Below, one piece after another: positions 42,066 through 52,713 of a stretch of 64,000 nucleotides of DNA. The stretch is from positions 103,999 through 167,998 of the forward strand of contig JABYQS010000078.1 in the NCBI GenBank assembly GCA_022592435.1. Direction: 5' to 3'. The notes beneath the pieces are model-generated. The model saw only the letters and a list, made by a program, of their open reading frames with translations, had not been told where the DNA came from and searched no databases. Positions within the stretch are counted from its first letter, which is position 1, and every line of letters starts with the position of its first letter. The position numbers were made by a program, and so were the translations under genes. This DNA comes from Cerioporus squamosus (lineage: Eukaryota; Basidiomycota; Agaricomycetes; Polyporales; Polyporaceae).

Positions 42066-43604
42066 TCAAGCAAGCTCGGCGAAGCCGATGGATTTTTTCT
42101 CAACCGAGAACACCGAGTAGACATTCTTCATAAAGCTGTACAAACGATGAGCTCAACGGACTTGAAGGGTAGACAATGGTATTACTCACGTGTCACCAAG
42201 GAGCCATACGTCGTCCCCTACCCTGGGCCCGAGGTCCAGCGGTACCAGGGCACCTACGCACTGGCCGGGCTCTCCCGATTCACCCAAGTTGAAGCTGCGA
42301 TCGTCGTGAGCATCTGTGCGAGTCGGGCCTGTAGTCAAAAATGTGGCACTCACTCTGACGCATTTATCTCCCAATCCCTACCGCCCCAATTGAACGACAC
42401 CTTCGGTACGGGATCGCATGGGAACGAATAATAGCCGTTGAGCTCGGGGTCCTGGCGCGAGCCGTTAATGCGCGCGTAGAATTCCTCCACAACGGGCGCA
42501 CGCGCGCCCATAAGGGTAGTGCCGGAGTCGATGATGGTCTTGAACCCCGAGGAGACGGCCGTCCCGTTGAGAGACACGCTCCCATTGTCGATCTGCCAGT
42601 AGTCCTGCGATATAATGGGATGGTACTCAATCGGCCCCGAGTAAAGCTTCGAGTTGGTGCCGCCGATGCAAAGCTCCGACCCATGCGATGCGAGCTTGAA
42701 GGCGAAAGCGCCTTCCTTCACCGCGCTCTGGTAGATGGCGGTGAAGAAGAATGGGTCCTGATGATGGGCGCGTTAGCAAGGTATGATGCATGTCACGAGT
42801 ATGTCAGACGGGAACGTACGCTGTTCAGGTCGGAAATCGAGGGCCACGCGAGGCCGAGGACCCCATCTGTGGGTTCTTGAGCCAACTGTGAGGATTCCGT
42901 CTTCACGGCCGAGAGGAACTGGCCGGTGACGGTGACGCCGCCAACAGTAACTAGGAGTACGCGGCGGGTGAGAATTTCCGAGTTCCGGATGCGTTCCACT
43001 GTACTCACCTTTGTCTGTGTAGATTGGACCGCTGCTCGTCGAGTTGTCCGCGTAGTGGATGCTGAATGTGCCGTTCTTCAGTTTGCCCGTCGACGAGAGT
43101 GCAGCATTGTATGCGTTGTGGCGTCGCGAGCATGTCGAGCACTTGCTCGAAGGAACCCACAGGTCAGAGGAGCCCGTGTCAAAGTCGACGCTGAATTTCT
43201 GGGGAGGAGTCCCAATCGTAATCGTCCCGCTCCACAATAGGTCTTCTTCCTGGTCAGTCAGCGCGACGCCACCGCGTTTGCGATCGTGTGGGAAGGCATC
43301 TGGGGAGAGCGTCGAGAGTCCTTTGAGACCGAGGTGGCGTTCTGCGCTGATCAGGTTCTGGCGGTGCTTCCTGCACGGATGTGAGTGAGCATGCTGGCCC
43401 CTCTGGCGGACTCGTGACATACCTTTGGAGCTGCATACGCGTAGCGTTAGCTTTCGCGACATCAAAACGGCCATCGGGCTTCGTCAGAGAGCCACGCTTG
43501 GCTAGCGGAATAGCAACGCCACGGTCACTTTCTAGGGGAGAGGCCGACGCGAAATCAAGGAGCGACAGCGCGAAGAGAGGGAGGACGATAGCGGTACGAA
43601 ACAT
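42066..43604 (-). CDS. Secreted pepsin-type aspartic protease (family A1)
   Basis: Several exons on the minus strand. An N-terminal signal peptide ([20 protein letters not shown]) is followed by a propeptide. The mature enzyme has the first catalytic motif [32 protein letters not shown] (flap region), [11 protein letters not shown], and the second catalytic motif [10 protein letters not shown]. The C-terminal exons read [26 protein letters not shown] and [20 protein letters not shown], stop at 42066-42068. The DFNLG junction uses an acceptor at GATCGCAG. Paired Cys residues are present in both lobes. Likely an extracellular acid protease. A TATA-like CATAAAAG lies at 43705-43712, about 100 bp upstream. 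Confidence 0.9.
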
Positions 43605-45127
43605 GATGCCTATGAGGAAAGGAAAGCGAGCGTGAAGCGGTATAACGGTGTAAAACCAGAGAGGACGAAGAAGGATTGCGGGGATCCAGCTCGGTTCTCG
43701 AGGTCTTTTATGTGGTCTCACGGCGCCGGGCGGCATATGTAGCACGCAGGGTGGCGGAGGCAGGGCGTCGATGTAGAAGCTCGCGCGCTGTTCTGACAAA
43801 CTGAACAATTGTGAGCAGGTGAGATGCGGGCGAATGAGACTCAGTCTGTATAGGTCTGTTCTGCGCCGTTCGTTCGTGTAGGATGGTGGTGCGCGAGCTC
43901 CACCAATGGGCGCGGCACCGTCGGTGATTCCAACCTTCTCAATCACGAGAACCGCCTCATCCTAGTATGCAAGTAGAAAACTCGCAGCAGAAGCATCTGC
44001 ATGGGCTGAGTCTGGTAAATGAACACTCAGCGAGTGCTGTACTGCTCGATTGAAGAGGACAAAAATACGTACGATATCTTTGCGCATACTAGTATTCCGG
44101 CATAAGATGGTATTAATGAAGTATTCAGCTCGCATTCGCATACGCATGTCGAGTTATACGCCATACGAGTGGAAGATTCGAGGCTCAAACAAGGACGTCG
44201 ACAGAGTTGAGAAAGACCAAGTCAAGGTGAAGGCGGTTCAGAGCGTCGGTATGGCGCCTCCACGAGGATGTCACGTGGGTGCCGGAAACCACCGAACCCG
44301 CAAGAAGTTCGAGTTGCTCGACTTCGGACTGCCAGTACTGTCTCGAGCCGCAACCTCCATCTTCTCAAGAGTCGACAGAGTGGCCTTTGACACAGCTCTA
44401 TAACTACCACTAGGTATGTTGCTCAAATTGCTTTTCGAGCACTTCTATAACAGTCTCTAGTTCAGAGTTGTTAGTGACCAGAATTAGTGACGAGTTTACG
44501 GTCGGAACGTCAATGCGACTCTTCTCCTCCGACGATTGACACTCACCAGTCATTCCCCCTCGTCGGCTTACGCATCCGATTGCAACTTACGGACGACAGC
44601 CTACCCTAGCCTACCCCGACATGCTCGAGGATGATGCCAGACTGTCTGGCTGGCGGCCTCCGCAGAATAGCGGTTTGTCTCGCTAAGGCTCTGTCGAAGA
44701 GATGATCACGCTGACTATCTCAGTCTGCCACAGGAATCTGTGCTGCATCAGCGGTCCCGTAGAAATGTACTGGGTGCAGTGTGGTGCCGTTTGAAGCTGC
44801 ATGTTACGATCATCTGAGGCTCGTCCACGCAAGTGGACGTCGCACGGAGCGAGGGCTTGTCGAGACTTTCGGATTCCCCCCTTTCTTGCATTCACCGTGA
44901 CGTGGAGCCTCAGGCTCAGAGATGCAGCCAAAGGAACAACAATCTGCATACAGAGGTACATCGGGTCCACCGAGGAGCGGTTGGAGGAGCAAGAAGGGGG
45001 AGGTGTGAATAGACACGTTGCTGACGAGAGGGTACGTTCTCTGATGGTGTGTTTCAGTGTGTATAGGCTGCACACATACGGACAGTAAGTAACTTGTACG
45101 CCTGACTCGATGCACAGCACACTCACG
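43605..45127. other. Intergenic; right end belongs to the inverted duplication
   Basis: No supported gene. About 44980-45127 matches the sequence downstream of 24315 in inverted orientation. Confidence 0.45.
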
Positions 45128-45589
45128 TCAGATAGCGATCGCGCCAGCCTCTACATCCTCTCCCTGCGCCGCACGCCTGCGCCCCCTCCACTTCGCAGCG
45201 ACATTCTTCACTTGCTTGCCCACGCAGGCCCTGTAGAGTATCTCTGGCACATACGCAAGCCCCCGTCCGATACCCTCCAGCACTTTCCCACATCCATACA
45301 GCATAGCTCCCGCGGACGCCACCGCCGCCGCCGCGACGATCGCAGGCGGGAGGATGATCGCCATGGTGCCCGTCCAGAGGAGGGTCAAGATGTTCAGGCC
45401 ATCGACACAACTCGGCGAGTCAACGTTGCTCGCGGAGTCGTTCGGGCCGACGGCGGAGGGCGCGGGCGAGCTGGCATTCGAGCTGGCAGGGAGGGCGGTG
45501 TACTCGGGGAGCACGGCGGGGTCGACGTGGGGGTCTGCTGCGGCGTCCTTGACGTCGGCTTGCCAGTCTGCGCTGGATGTATGTGACAT
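45128..45589 (-). CDS. Small transmembrane protein, copy 2 (153 aa)
   Basis: Paralogue of 23863-24315 on the opposite strand, intronless. It keeps the SADWQAD start, PEYTALPASS, AVGPNDSASN, the hydrophobic span (LTLLWTGTMAIILPPAIVAA plus AAVASAGAMLYGCGK), VLEGIGRGLAYVPEILYRAC and the basic tail. Differences are mostly conservative, which argues for selection on the protein. Function unknown. Confidence 0.75.
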   Translation of the reverse strand: MSHTSSADWQADVKDAAADPHVDPAVLPEYTALPASSNASSPAPSAVGPNDSASNVDSPSCVDGLNILTLLWTGTMAIILPPAIVAAAAVASAGAMLYGCGKVLEGIGRGLAYVPEILYRACVGKQVKNVAAKWRGRRRAAQGEDVEAGAIAI

Positions 45590-47102
45590 GGTGTGGATGT
45601 GGACGAGGATGAGGATGACTCGATGAGAGTGGCTGGAGGTTGTTCGGGGTGAGTGACCGGACCTAAATGCCTCCCAGAGCTGACTTCAGTTCGCGGGCTG
45701 CGGCGGCGTTAGCCTCGGCGTATCTTGATGGATGTGTGGACCAAGCTGCGCACTGTGCAGGAAATGGTGTCTCGCGGTTTGGCTTCATGACGGTCGCCCG
45801 CTAGCACTGCGGAATTCCTGTATTACGACTGATCGCAGGAACCCGGAGACGACGCCTCTGTCTGCGCACCCGGAGGCGCAGCAAACGGTGCGTTATCAGT
45901 GTTCAAATTCGTTAATGATCAGCTTTGCTTTTCATCGAGACACAGGTACTTATCGGTTGGTCAAACTCGCCACCCGACTCCGCGTTTGATCAGACGCTAT
46001 CTTCCACTTCAAAAAACTCGAGACTGTCGTCTCTAGTGCCCCGACCTGTACTATCGATGTACGACCCATGGTCGTGGCAGGAAAGCGTACGAATCTCGTA
46101 CCGAGCGAAAGCGCAGTCTGCTGTGGGCGCCGCTGCGCAATCCGGTCTTTACTCGCCGGCATCACTCCGCAGTACGCACCGATGGCACGCGATGGTATCA
46201 TCGTCATACGAGCCTGAATGACCTCCGCAACGGCATCAATGTAAATCCGCATACGCTCTGCTCTCTTCGGTGAGGACTGTGGCTAACGATTAGTCGAACT
46301 AGTATCACTACAAGATGACTTGCATCGCTCGCTGTCTGGGAGCACAACGGAAGATGGGGTACGCATAATTCCTCGACATCCCTGCGACACGGACGGCTTT
46401 CGACTGACAAGATCGGAGAGTTGCTGAAATGACAAGGACATTTCGGTGAGCCGATCGCTCTGCCATAGCGGACGTCAACTATCAGCTGAAGTGGATTTCA
46501 TTCGACTTCTGATCTCTGCCAACAAGTCCTCGATGTCAAGAGTCTGTGCTGTTCTTCTATTGATTCATTCGCCGGAAGCTCACTCAAAGTTGTGCAAGTC
46601 GTTGCACTGGATTACTAGATGTACGCCCCGCCCGCTGTTTCTCCCATCTGACTTCGCTGATACTGTGTACAGAACTTTCCGTGACTTGTACGGTGATCGA
46701 GGTCTTCGCCTCGATCGCCTGTGCATCCGACCTATGCACGGGCACTTTGGTTGTGTAAGGATTCTGTTCACTGGACAGCCGTCAATATGACTGAATATTC
46801 ACTGCAGATAGCCAGTCCAGTTGCAACCGCCCGATGAACCGGTCCTTGCGTGAGGTTCGAAGCGTCGCCGAATCCGAGCGACTGTCGTGGCCGTATGCAG
46901 TATATTTGCACTCGCACTACTCTTCTATCCCCGAGAAGATGATCGACTCTGATAGGGCGGCGGATGTGAACCGAGTGCGTACCTCATTTCTCGACAAGCA
47001 TCTTGTACCTTGACCACGTAGTCGTGCTCGATATAAGGCCTAGTTGTGCCGTGAATGGCCTCCTAATCTTCGGGGACGTGAGGGTCCTCCTTCAACTTCA
47101 GC
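45590..47102. other. Intergenic, no supported gene
   Basis: A 114-codon frame at 46446-46790 has no recognisable feature. Confidence 0.45.
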
Positions 47103-48885
47103 ATGTCCTCCGACGTGGATTCCGATTCCGCTGCTGCTGCGACTGTGGCCCTCTTCGATAACCTGTACGTCGCATACCTTTGGGCCTCTCGCAACGGCTT
47201 GCGCTTACTAACGCTGCCGAACAGCTATACAGGCAGTTACTGCACTGTGGTCGCTGCAGGTGCGTTCATCCACTCTCTCGAACTCACCCCAGCCGCCCTG
47301 ACGCTACCTCTCGCCATAGCTCTCTTTTTCTACGACACCCTCATCACGTCTGATCGAGAAGTGGCGTGCTTCTGGACGGCTAAGTGGACGGGAGGATCAC
47401 TGTTGTTCTTCGCCAACAAGTGGATTTCCATGATGGTCTATGTCTTACTAGGGCCCGTCGGCTATGCACCTTTCCAATCGGACAAGGTGAGTAGTCTCAT
47501 TCTGTGCCATGGCACATCTGACCAGAATCAGAGGTCGGTTCATGACCTCGCCGAGTTCAGACACTACTGCAGAATGCCTAATGATGTCCACAGTTGTTCC
47601 TTGTTCCAAAGGGCGGCATACGCAAGTGGGTTACTGGGGTTCGTTCCCGGGGCGGGTGAGTAATGACACAGTGCTTCTAGTCCGCAGGTTCAACTTATGG
47701 AGTACCTGACGTTGGCGATAAGCTTTCTCTGCCCTCCGTGCATACGTGTTGAGCAGGAGCAAGCTCATAGGACTACTTGTCTTCTCCTTGTCGCTAGCAC
47801 CAGTGGGTGCTAACCTGGTGGGTGTATTATGTTTCTTGAAGACCGACGCAGACCGTTGATGGTCTATGTCACAGGTTCTATATGGCTATCAATTCTCCGG
47901 AGTAAACTTCCCGCTGGTCGGATGCCTCGGGACAACGAATGCAACTGCCGCATTCGACCATAGGTTTGGCCCGTTCATTCTCGTCGCGCGCGTCGGTACT
48001 TATCCTGTACCAGCCGTAGGTTGCTAGCAAGCCGGATATGCAATAATCCATGCTCATCCATTGAACTGTGCAGTTGTGATCGCCTCGCGAGTGCCACTCA
48101 TTGCGGCCGACGCTTTGATCATCTACATCACTTGGACAACTCTGTATAGCTGGGTCGCTCTGAGGGATTTCCATCAGTCCAAAAGAATCTCACTATTGGA
48201 TGTCCTCTTTCGCGGTGGTATGTCGATACGTCTGATTCGTGAATGCATAATTGACTCTGCGCACAGGAACCATATACTTCGTGTACGTCCCGCAACGTAT
48301 CTGATGCCAGTAGGGTTATTGACCGACTCTCGAATACGGAGTTTAGAGTTCTGTTCATCCTGAACGCCCTCCACCTTGTTCTTTCGGTGACCGCGGTGAG
48401 CCACATGGGCCGTTCGCGCTTTCAAATCTGCATTCAATTCATGGTCGCCTCTTTAGATCGCGAGTTCTGGCACAAGCGGCGGTAGCATTGTTACCCAGTT
48501 CACCGGCCCGTACGTTTCTTTCACCACTGTGACATGCCACCCTGATCAAATACAAGTCCTCACCAATGCTCGTAGCCTCACAGCCATCATCATCTCGCGC
48601 TTCCTCCTCGAACTGAAAGAGGCAGACCAGACGGTGGTCAATCTAGACCCCCATGATTCCTCGCATCCTTCGAGAAACCAATACGACCGTACGACGAGCT
48701 TCATCTCGTCTCTCGGAGGTTTCGTCAACCCTGCGCTTTCGGCGCAGTCGAATGATGACAGCTTCGAGTTACGAGTTCGCTCGCGCTCAGAGGCCCCGGG
48801 AAAGCCTGAGGGAGACAGGGGCCAAGCCGACTCGGAGTCGCCTCAGGCCTCCGCGTCGTCGTCGTCGTCGTCGTCGTCCGCGTAG
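47103..48885 (+). CDS. DUF6533 multi-pass membrane protein
   Basis: About nine exons splice in phase. The N-terminal part has the DUF6533 hallmark (ALFFYDTLITSDREVACFW and TAKWTGGSLLFFANKW). The following membrane segments include FSALRAYVLSRSKLIGLLVF, FGPFILVARVVVIASRVPLI, ADALIIYITWTTLYSW and TIYFVVLFILNALHLVLSVT. The cytoplasmic tail contains ISRFLLELKEADQTVVNLD, TSFISSLGGFVNPALS and a Ser run encoded by a TCG repeat at about 48855-48880. Seven membrane helices are likely. The family is abundant in mushrooms and of unknown function; a receptor role has been suggested only by topology. Confidence 0.85.
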
Positions 48886-49227
48886 TCTCTGAGTCGCGTT
48901 GATTTCGGCCTAGGCACTTGGCGGTGCACGTTATATAGACACACAGATAGATACTCATGACCGTCCATGGTCGCATATCTGCGCACTCCCCTTGTTTTTC
49001 CTGCTTGATGCCTATGCCGACTGCAATCAGACGATTTGAACCAGCTCAGGTGTCATCGAACCCGGGGCCCTCAATCTTCACGATCCATGATGCATGAGTA
49101 GCCCAAGAGGTTCAACGCGAGGGCACGTCGTTCGAGTTCTCCGAGCGAGCGACAAACCGTCTCGCGGAAAGAGTGACTGTTGACTTGTATGACGAATACA
49201 TGACTGAGTCCTGTTAACCCTGGAATG
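48886..49227. other. Short convergent intergenic region
   Basis: Lies between the 3' ends of the DUF6533 and DUF4436 genes. Nothing else seen. Confidence 0.5.
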
Positions 49228-50795
49228 TCATTCAGCAGGCTTCTCGGCTTCCGCGTGCTCTATATGCTCGACGCTAGCGCAGTCCTTCTCGATTCTACCC
49301 TCTCCCTCGGCGGCCAACAGAAGCACATTCTGTCTTGCGATTACTGACACGGAAGCGAGATTCGAGGGTCGGTCGAGGCAGGTGTTCTCAACATCGTTCA
49401 CGCGACCATTGCCGATGTGCCCGCGATGACGTCCCGCGATGATCTTCAAGAACATGAACATGGCCGAGAAGACGACCGCAAGGATGTTCACGTAGTAGCC
49501 GAACAGGTCCATGAATATCCCTATCGGACCCATCCCGTGAGGATCGCTGAACTACAGTAGTTGGCAGGGGACTTACCGAAGTCAGGAACCCCGGGCATGG
49601 ACGCGCGCAGTTGAGGGAGGAGGAGGATGTTCGTGAGCGGGAGGAAGAGGACCGACTCGGGCAGCGGCCGTCCGAAGTGCGCGCACACCGCGACCCAGAC
49701 CATGGCCGCGGCGAGTATGTAGTCAGTGAAGAAGATGGTGAGCGCGAAGAGCTTCACTCCGACACAACGCTGGGTGCGACGCGGCGGTCAGTGGCCTGAA
49801 TCAGAAGCGGCGTGGCAAGGACACGTACTCGAACTGTGAACACGACGTAGAGCGCCTGGTCCGTGCGGGACGTCGTCGCATGCTCGATGCTCGTGATGGC
49901 AAAGTTGTACCCCGAGAGACCGCCGTAGAGGTGGAGGAAGTGTACGGGTAGCGCAGTGGAGTTATCACCAGAGAACACCTCGAGTGTCGTGGTGATCGTG
50001 TATCTGTCAAATGGGTACCACGCCGAGATCGAGTGCTGACGACGGAAGGCGAGAGACTCTTCGACTGAGATCCACGTGAAGTTATGTGTTGTGTCGAATG
50101 TCTGCTCCGGTCTGAAACTGTGGCCGAGCAGGGTCCGTTAGGAAGAATCAGTAGCACTCTAATTCCACGCGAAGCCCGTGACGTACCTGATAGATGAGTG
50201 ACTATGTCGATGCTGCAGGATGCTCGACGTGTTCCAAGAATAGTACGGGTTCCTGTACATGCGTAAACTGATTGTCGATCTCAGCGACGAGCAAGGACCC
50301 ATCACTCACGAATCGACCCAGACGTTGAACGAGTCCGGTGTCTGTCCACATCCGAGCTGCGCGAGCGCTATCCCCGACTCAGTGTCCGTCCAGTCTGCCG
50401 GAGGGAGATCGTAAGCTTGATTGCACCCGGTCGGCCACCAGTTGAGCGTGACAGATGCCGAAGAGATGTCGATGTCAGTAGGAACCAGTGCGAAGCCGAT
50501 CTAACAGCCCCGATACGTCAGTGTCTCCGTGACTGACAATGGCAGAAGTGATCAAACTGACCGCAGGCTTGGACGCATCCGCGTTCTCGAGGGGCTGCAC
50601 CCCGTTCATGAGTGGGATCGAGCTCCCGAAGGAGAGTCCGACATCCGCTACAAGTATGGTTGTGCTCACGAGCCCGAGTAACAGGGTCGCAACCGCACAT
50701 CCGAACAGACGCGGGTGCCTGCGCGCAGAAGCGCATAGACAGCTCCGTAGGTCGCGCATGGAGATGATCCTGAAGAGGAGGGGCAGCGGGTCCAT
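49228..50795 (-). CDS. DUF4436-type membrane protein
   Basis: Multi-exon, minus strand. An N-terminal membrane helix (FGCAVATLLLGLVSTTILVA) is followed by an extracellular-type region (IGFALVPTDIDISSASVTLN, WWPTGCNQAYDLPP, NTSSILQHRHSHS, SAWYPFDRYTITTTLEVFSG). Three C-terminal helices follow (LFALTIFFTDYILAAAMVWV, PLTNILLLPQLRASMPGVP, DLFGYYVNILAVVFSAMF). This matches DUF4436 proteins common in Agaricomycetes. An upstream in-frame ATG (50852) is unlikely as the start, because the next codons contain a TATAAA box (about 50840-50847) some 50 bp before 50795. Function unknown. Confidence 0.75.
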
Positions 50796-50837
50796 CCGTG
50801 GAGTCGAGTATGCTCTTGATTGGTGTCGAGGTCGAAG

Positions 50838-50847
50838 GGGTTTATAT
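50838..50847 (-). promoter_or_regulatory. TATA box of the DUF4436 gene
   Basis: The minus strand reads CATATAAAC about 45-50 bp before the chosen ATG at 50795. Its position inside the longer frame decides the start. Confidence 0.5.
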
Positions 50848-51881
50848 GTCATCTAGTACGTATGCGAGGGTTAAAGCGATGCTTGACGGACGTTGGCAAT
50901 GAGATCTACTAGCCCACGTAGACTCACTGGCAGATGTCCAGCAACAGTGCGATATGATATAAAACACTTTGGGATAACGTGGAGCTGCGGTCAGTGGCGA
51001 CGTCTAGCAGGATATCGAGAGGCGATAGACGTACCTGTTTGGCAGGAACTAGTATCGTGTTCTCAGAAATAGTGAAGGTGCATTCGTGGAGGATGAACAT
51101 GTGAAGCCCCGGAGCTACATGTGCCGTAACAATCCTAGTACAAAGCCGCCGAGCAGGGCTCAAGCTGCGGAACGTGTACCGATCTCCGAGAGACCCGTGA
51201 AGGGAGCGCTGCCGCCTGTGTGGAGAGAGAATTCAATAGCACAGGAAAAGCAGGTATCAGCTGGACCCACCACAGCGATACTCGGGTGTCGACACTCGAT
51301 GCATGCCGTTAATATGTGGCATTGAGCGCTATTGAACAATTCACAGACTATGTTCGAAATGTCATTCACACCCTGTGGTTCACCAATGACACATTCTCGA
51401 TTTGCACGGGCATGCGCGACTGACCTGGCCAATTATAAGTATGGTCCCGTTCGGAGGAATTCGGACTTGCTACTGCCGCTGAACCTCGAGGCTGACCTCG
51501 CTAGGAAAGGATTGTGGAGGTACGTAGGACTTGGCTCGTATCCACCGATGGCACGGCTAAGAGCGAGTCATGCTGCATTGTGGTTCAGAACAACTGGAGG
51601 AGACGCTCAATGCACTGAATTCATTGATTGACCCTAACCCTAACGCGAATGTCGGAGGAGCACGCTTCCACGCGATATGAGTACAGATTAGTAAGAGAAA
51701 CTGCACCACATATGACAATCTGCTGGTGGACATATGTCAGGAATCGGACAAAATAACGCGGTATACACAAGGGAGAAGGCGACGTGGACGAGAAATGATT
51801 CATCGAGGTATTGATACAACAATTCTCCCTATAATACAGTTGCGACTAATTCTCTTCGTTTCAGTTAACCCTCTTCAATGC

Positions 51882-52240
51882 TCAAGCCCAGACAGCTAGA
51901 GCGCGGCGAACAACGCCACCGCTGCTGTGCTCACGTCCGTGATCAGCCTCGCCGTGGGGATGAGAGGAGCGACGAGTCAAGCCATTGTCGCCATCTGCGC
52001 CATCGTTCCCATCGTTGGCTGTAGTCGAACCATCACCGCCGTTGCTGTCAGTGCCACCATTTCCGCCGTCGTCAGGTCCGTCATCGTCTGAGCCGTTTCC
52101 ATCAGACCCGTTGCTATCGGTTCCGTCGTCCGTGCTCGTCGCGCCGGGGCTGCTCGATGTACTGGTGGCGGAGCTGCCGGAATCATCCGTGCCGCTCGGA
52201 GACGCGCTGCCACTATCGTGAGTGGGATAAAGGATGCTGC
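51882..52240 (-). pseudogene. Ser/Asp/Gly-rich C-terminal fragment of a possible surface protein
   Basis: The minus strand has about 115 open codons of Ser/Thr/Asp/Gly-rich low complexity (GSSATSTSSSPGATSTDDG, DGNGSDDDGPDDGGNGG). A neighbouring frame at its end encodes LITDVSTAAVALFAAL followed by a stop, a hydrophobic tail like those of GPI-anchored fungal wall proteins. The two frames are not joined, no start exon was found, and a TGA precedes the tail. It may be a decayed gene. Confidence 0.3.
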
Positions 52241-52713
52241 ATCAGGGAGTGGGGTTCGGATCCACCCGCTCTGTATAGTGCTACCCGGAACCCCGGAACC
52301 CCAGGAATTCCCTCGAATCTTGCAGAACAGGCCTCCTCCACGCGGGAATGGTCGGAACCTTTGCGTTCCATCGCGAGGAAGGCCATTCCATCGGCATGGT
52401 CATGGTTCCATCCAGCGCTGGGTAGCTGCAGATGGTACGGATGTCGGCAGGGATGTGATTGCGACTGCGGCCTGGCGGGATGTGATTAGCAAGCCTATAT
52501 ATTGACCTATGTAGTGATTAGCCAGCCCATAGTGAGTATGAGTATCGAGTATCGAGCTCAATGGACCAGAAGAGCACAAAGTATCACACATCTTAAACAT
52601 AAATTATGTACAGTACGTGATCAGTAATCCGGATCGTTACGAGACGAAGTTACGAGCACTGAAGTGGGAACAGAGTGAAGATGCGAGAGGAGCGGAGTCG
52701 AAGGAACAGATGG

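Noticed and set aside
51634..51648. CCCTAACCCTAA telomere-like repeat
   Set aside because: Barely two units; also seen loosely near 28440. Too short to claim an interstitial telomere.
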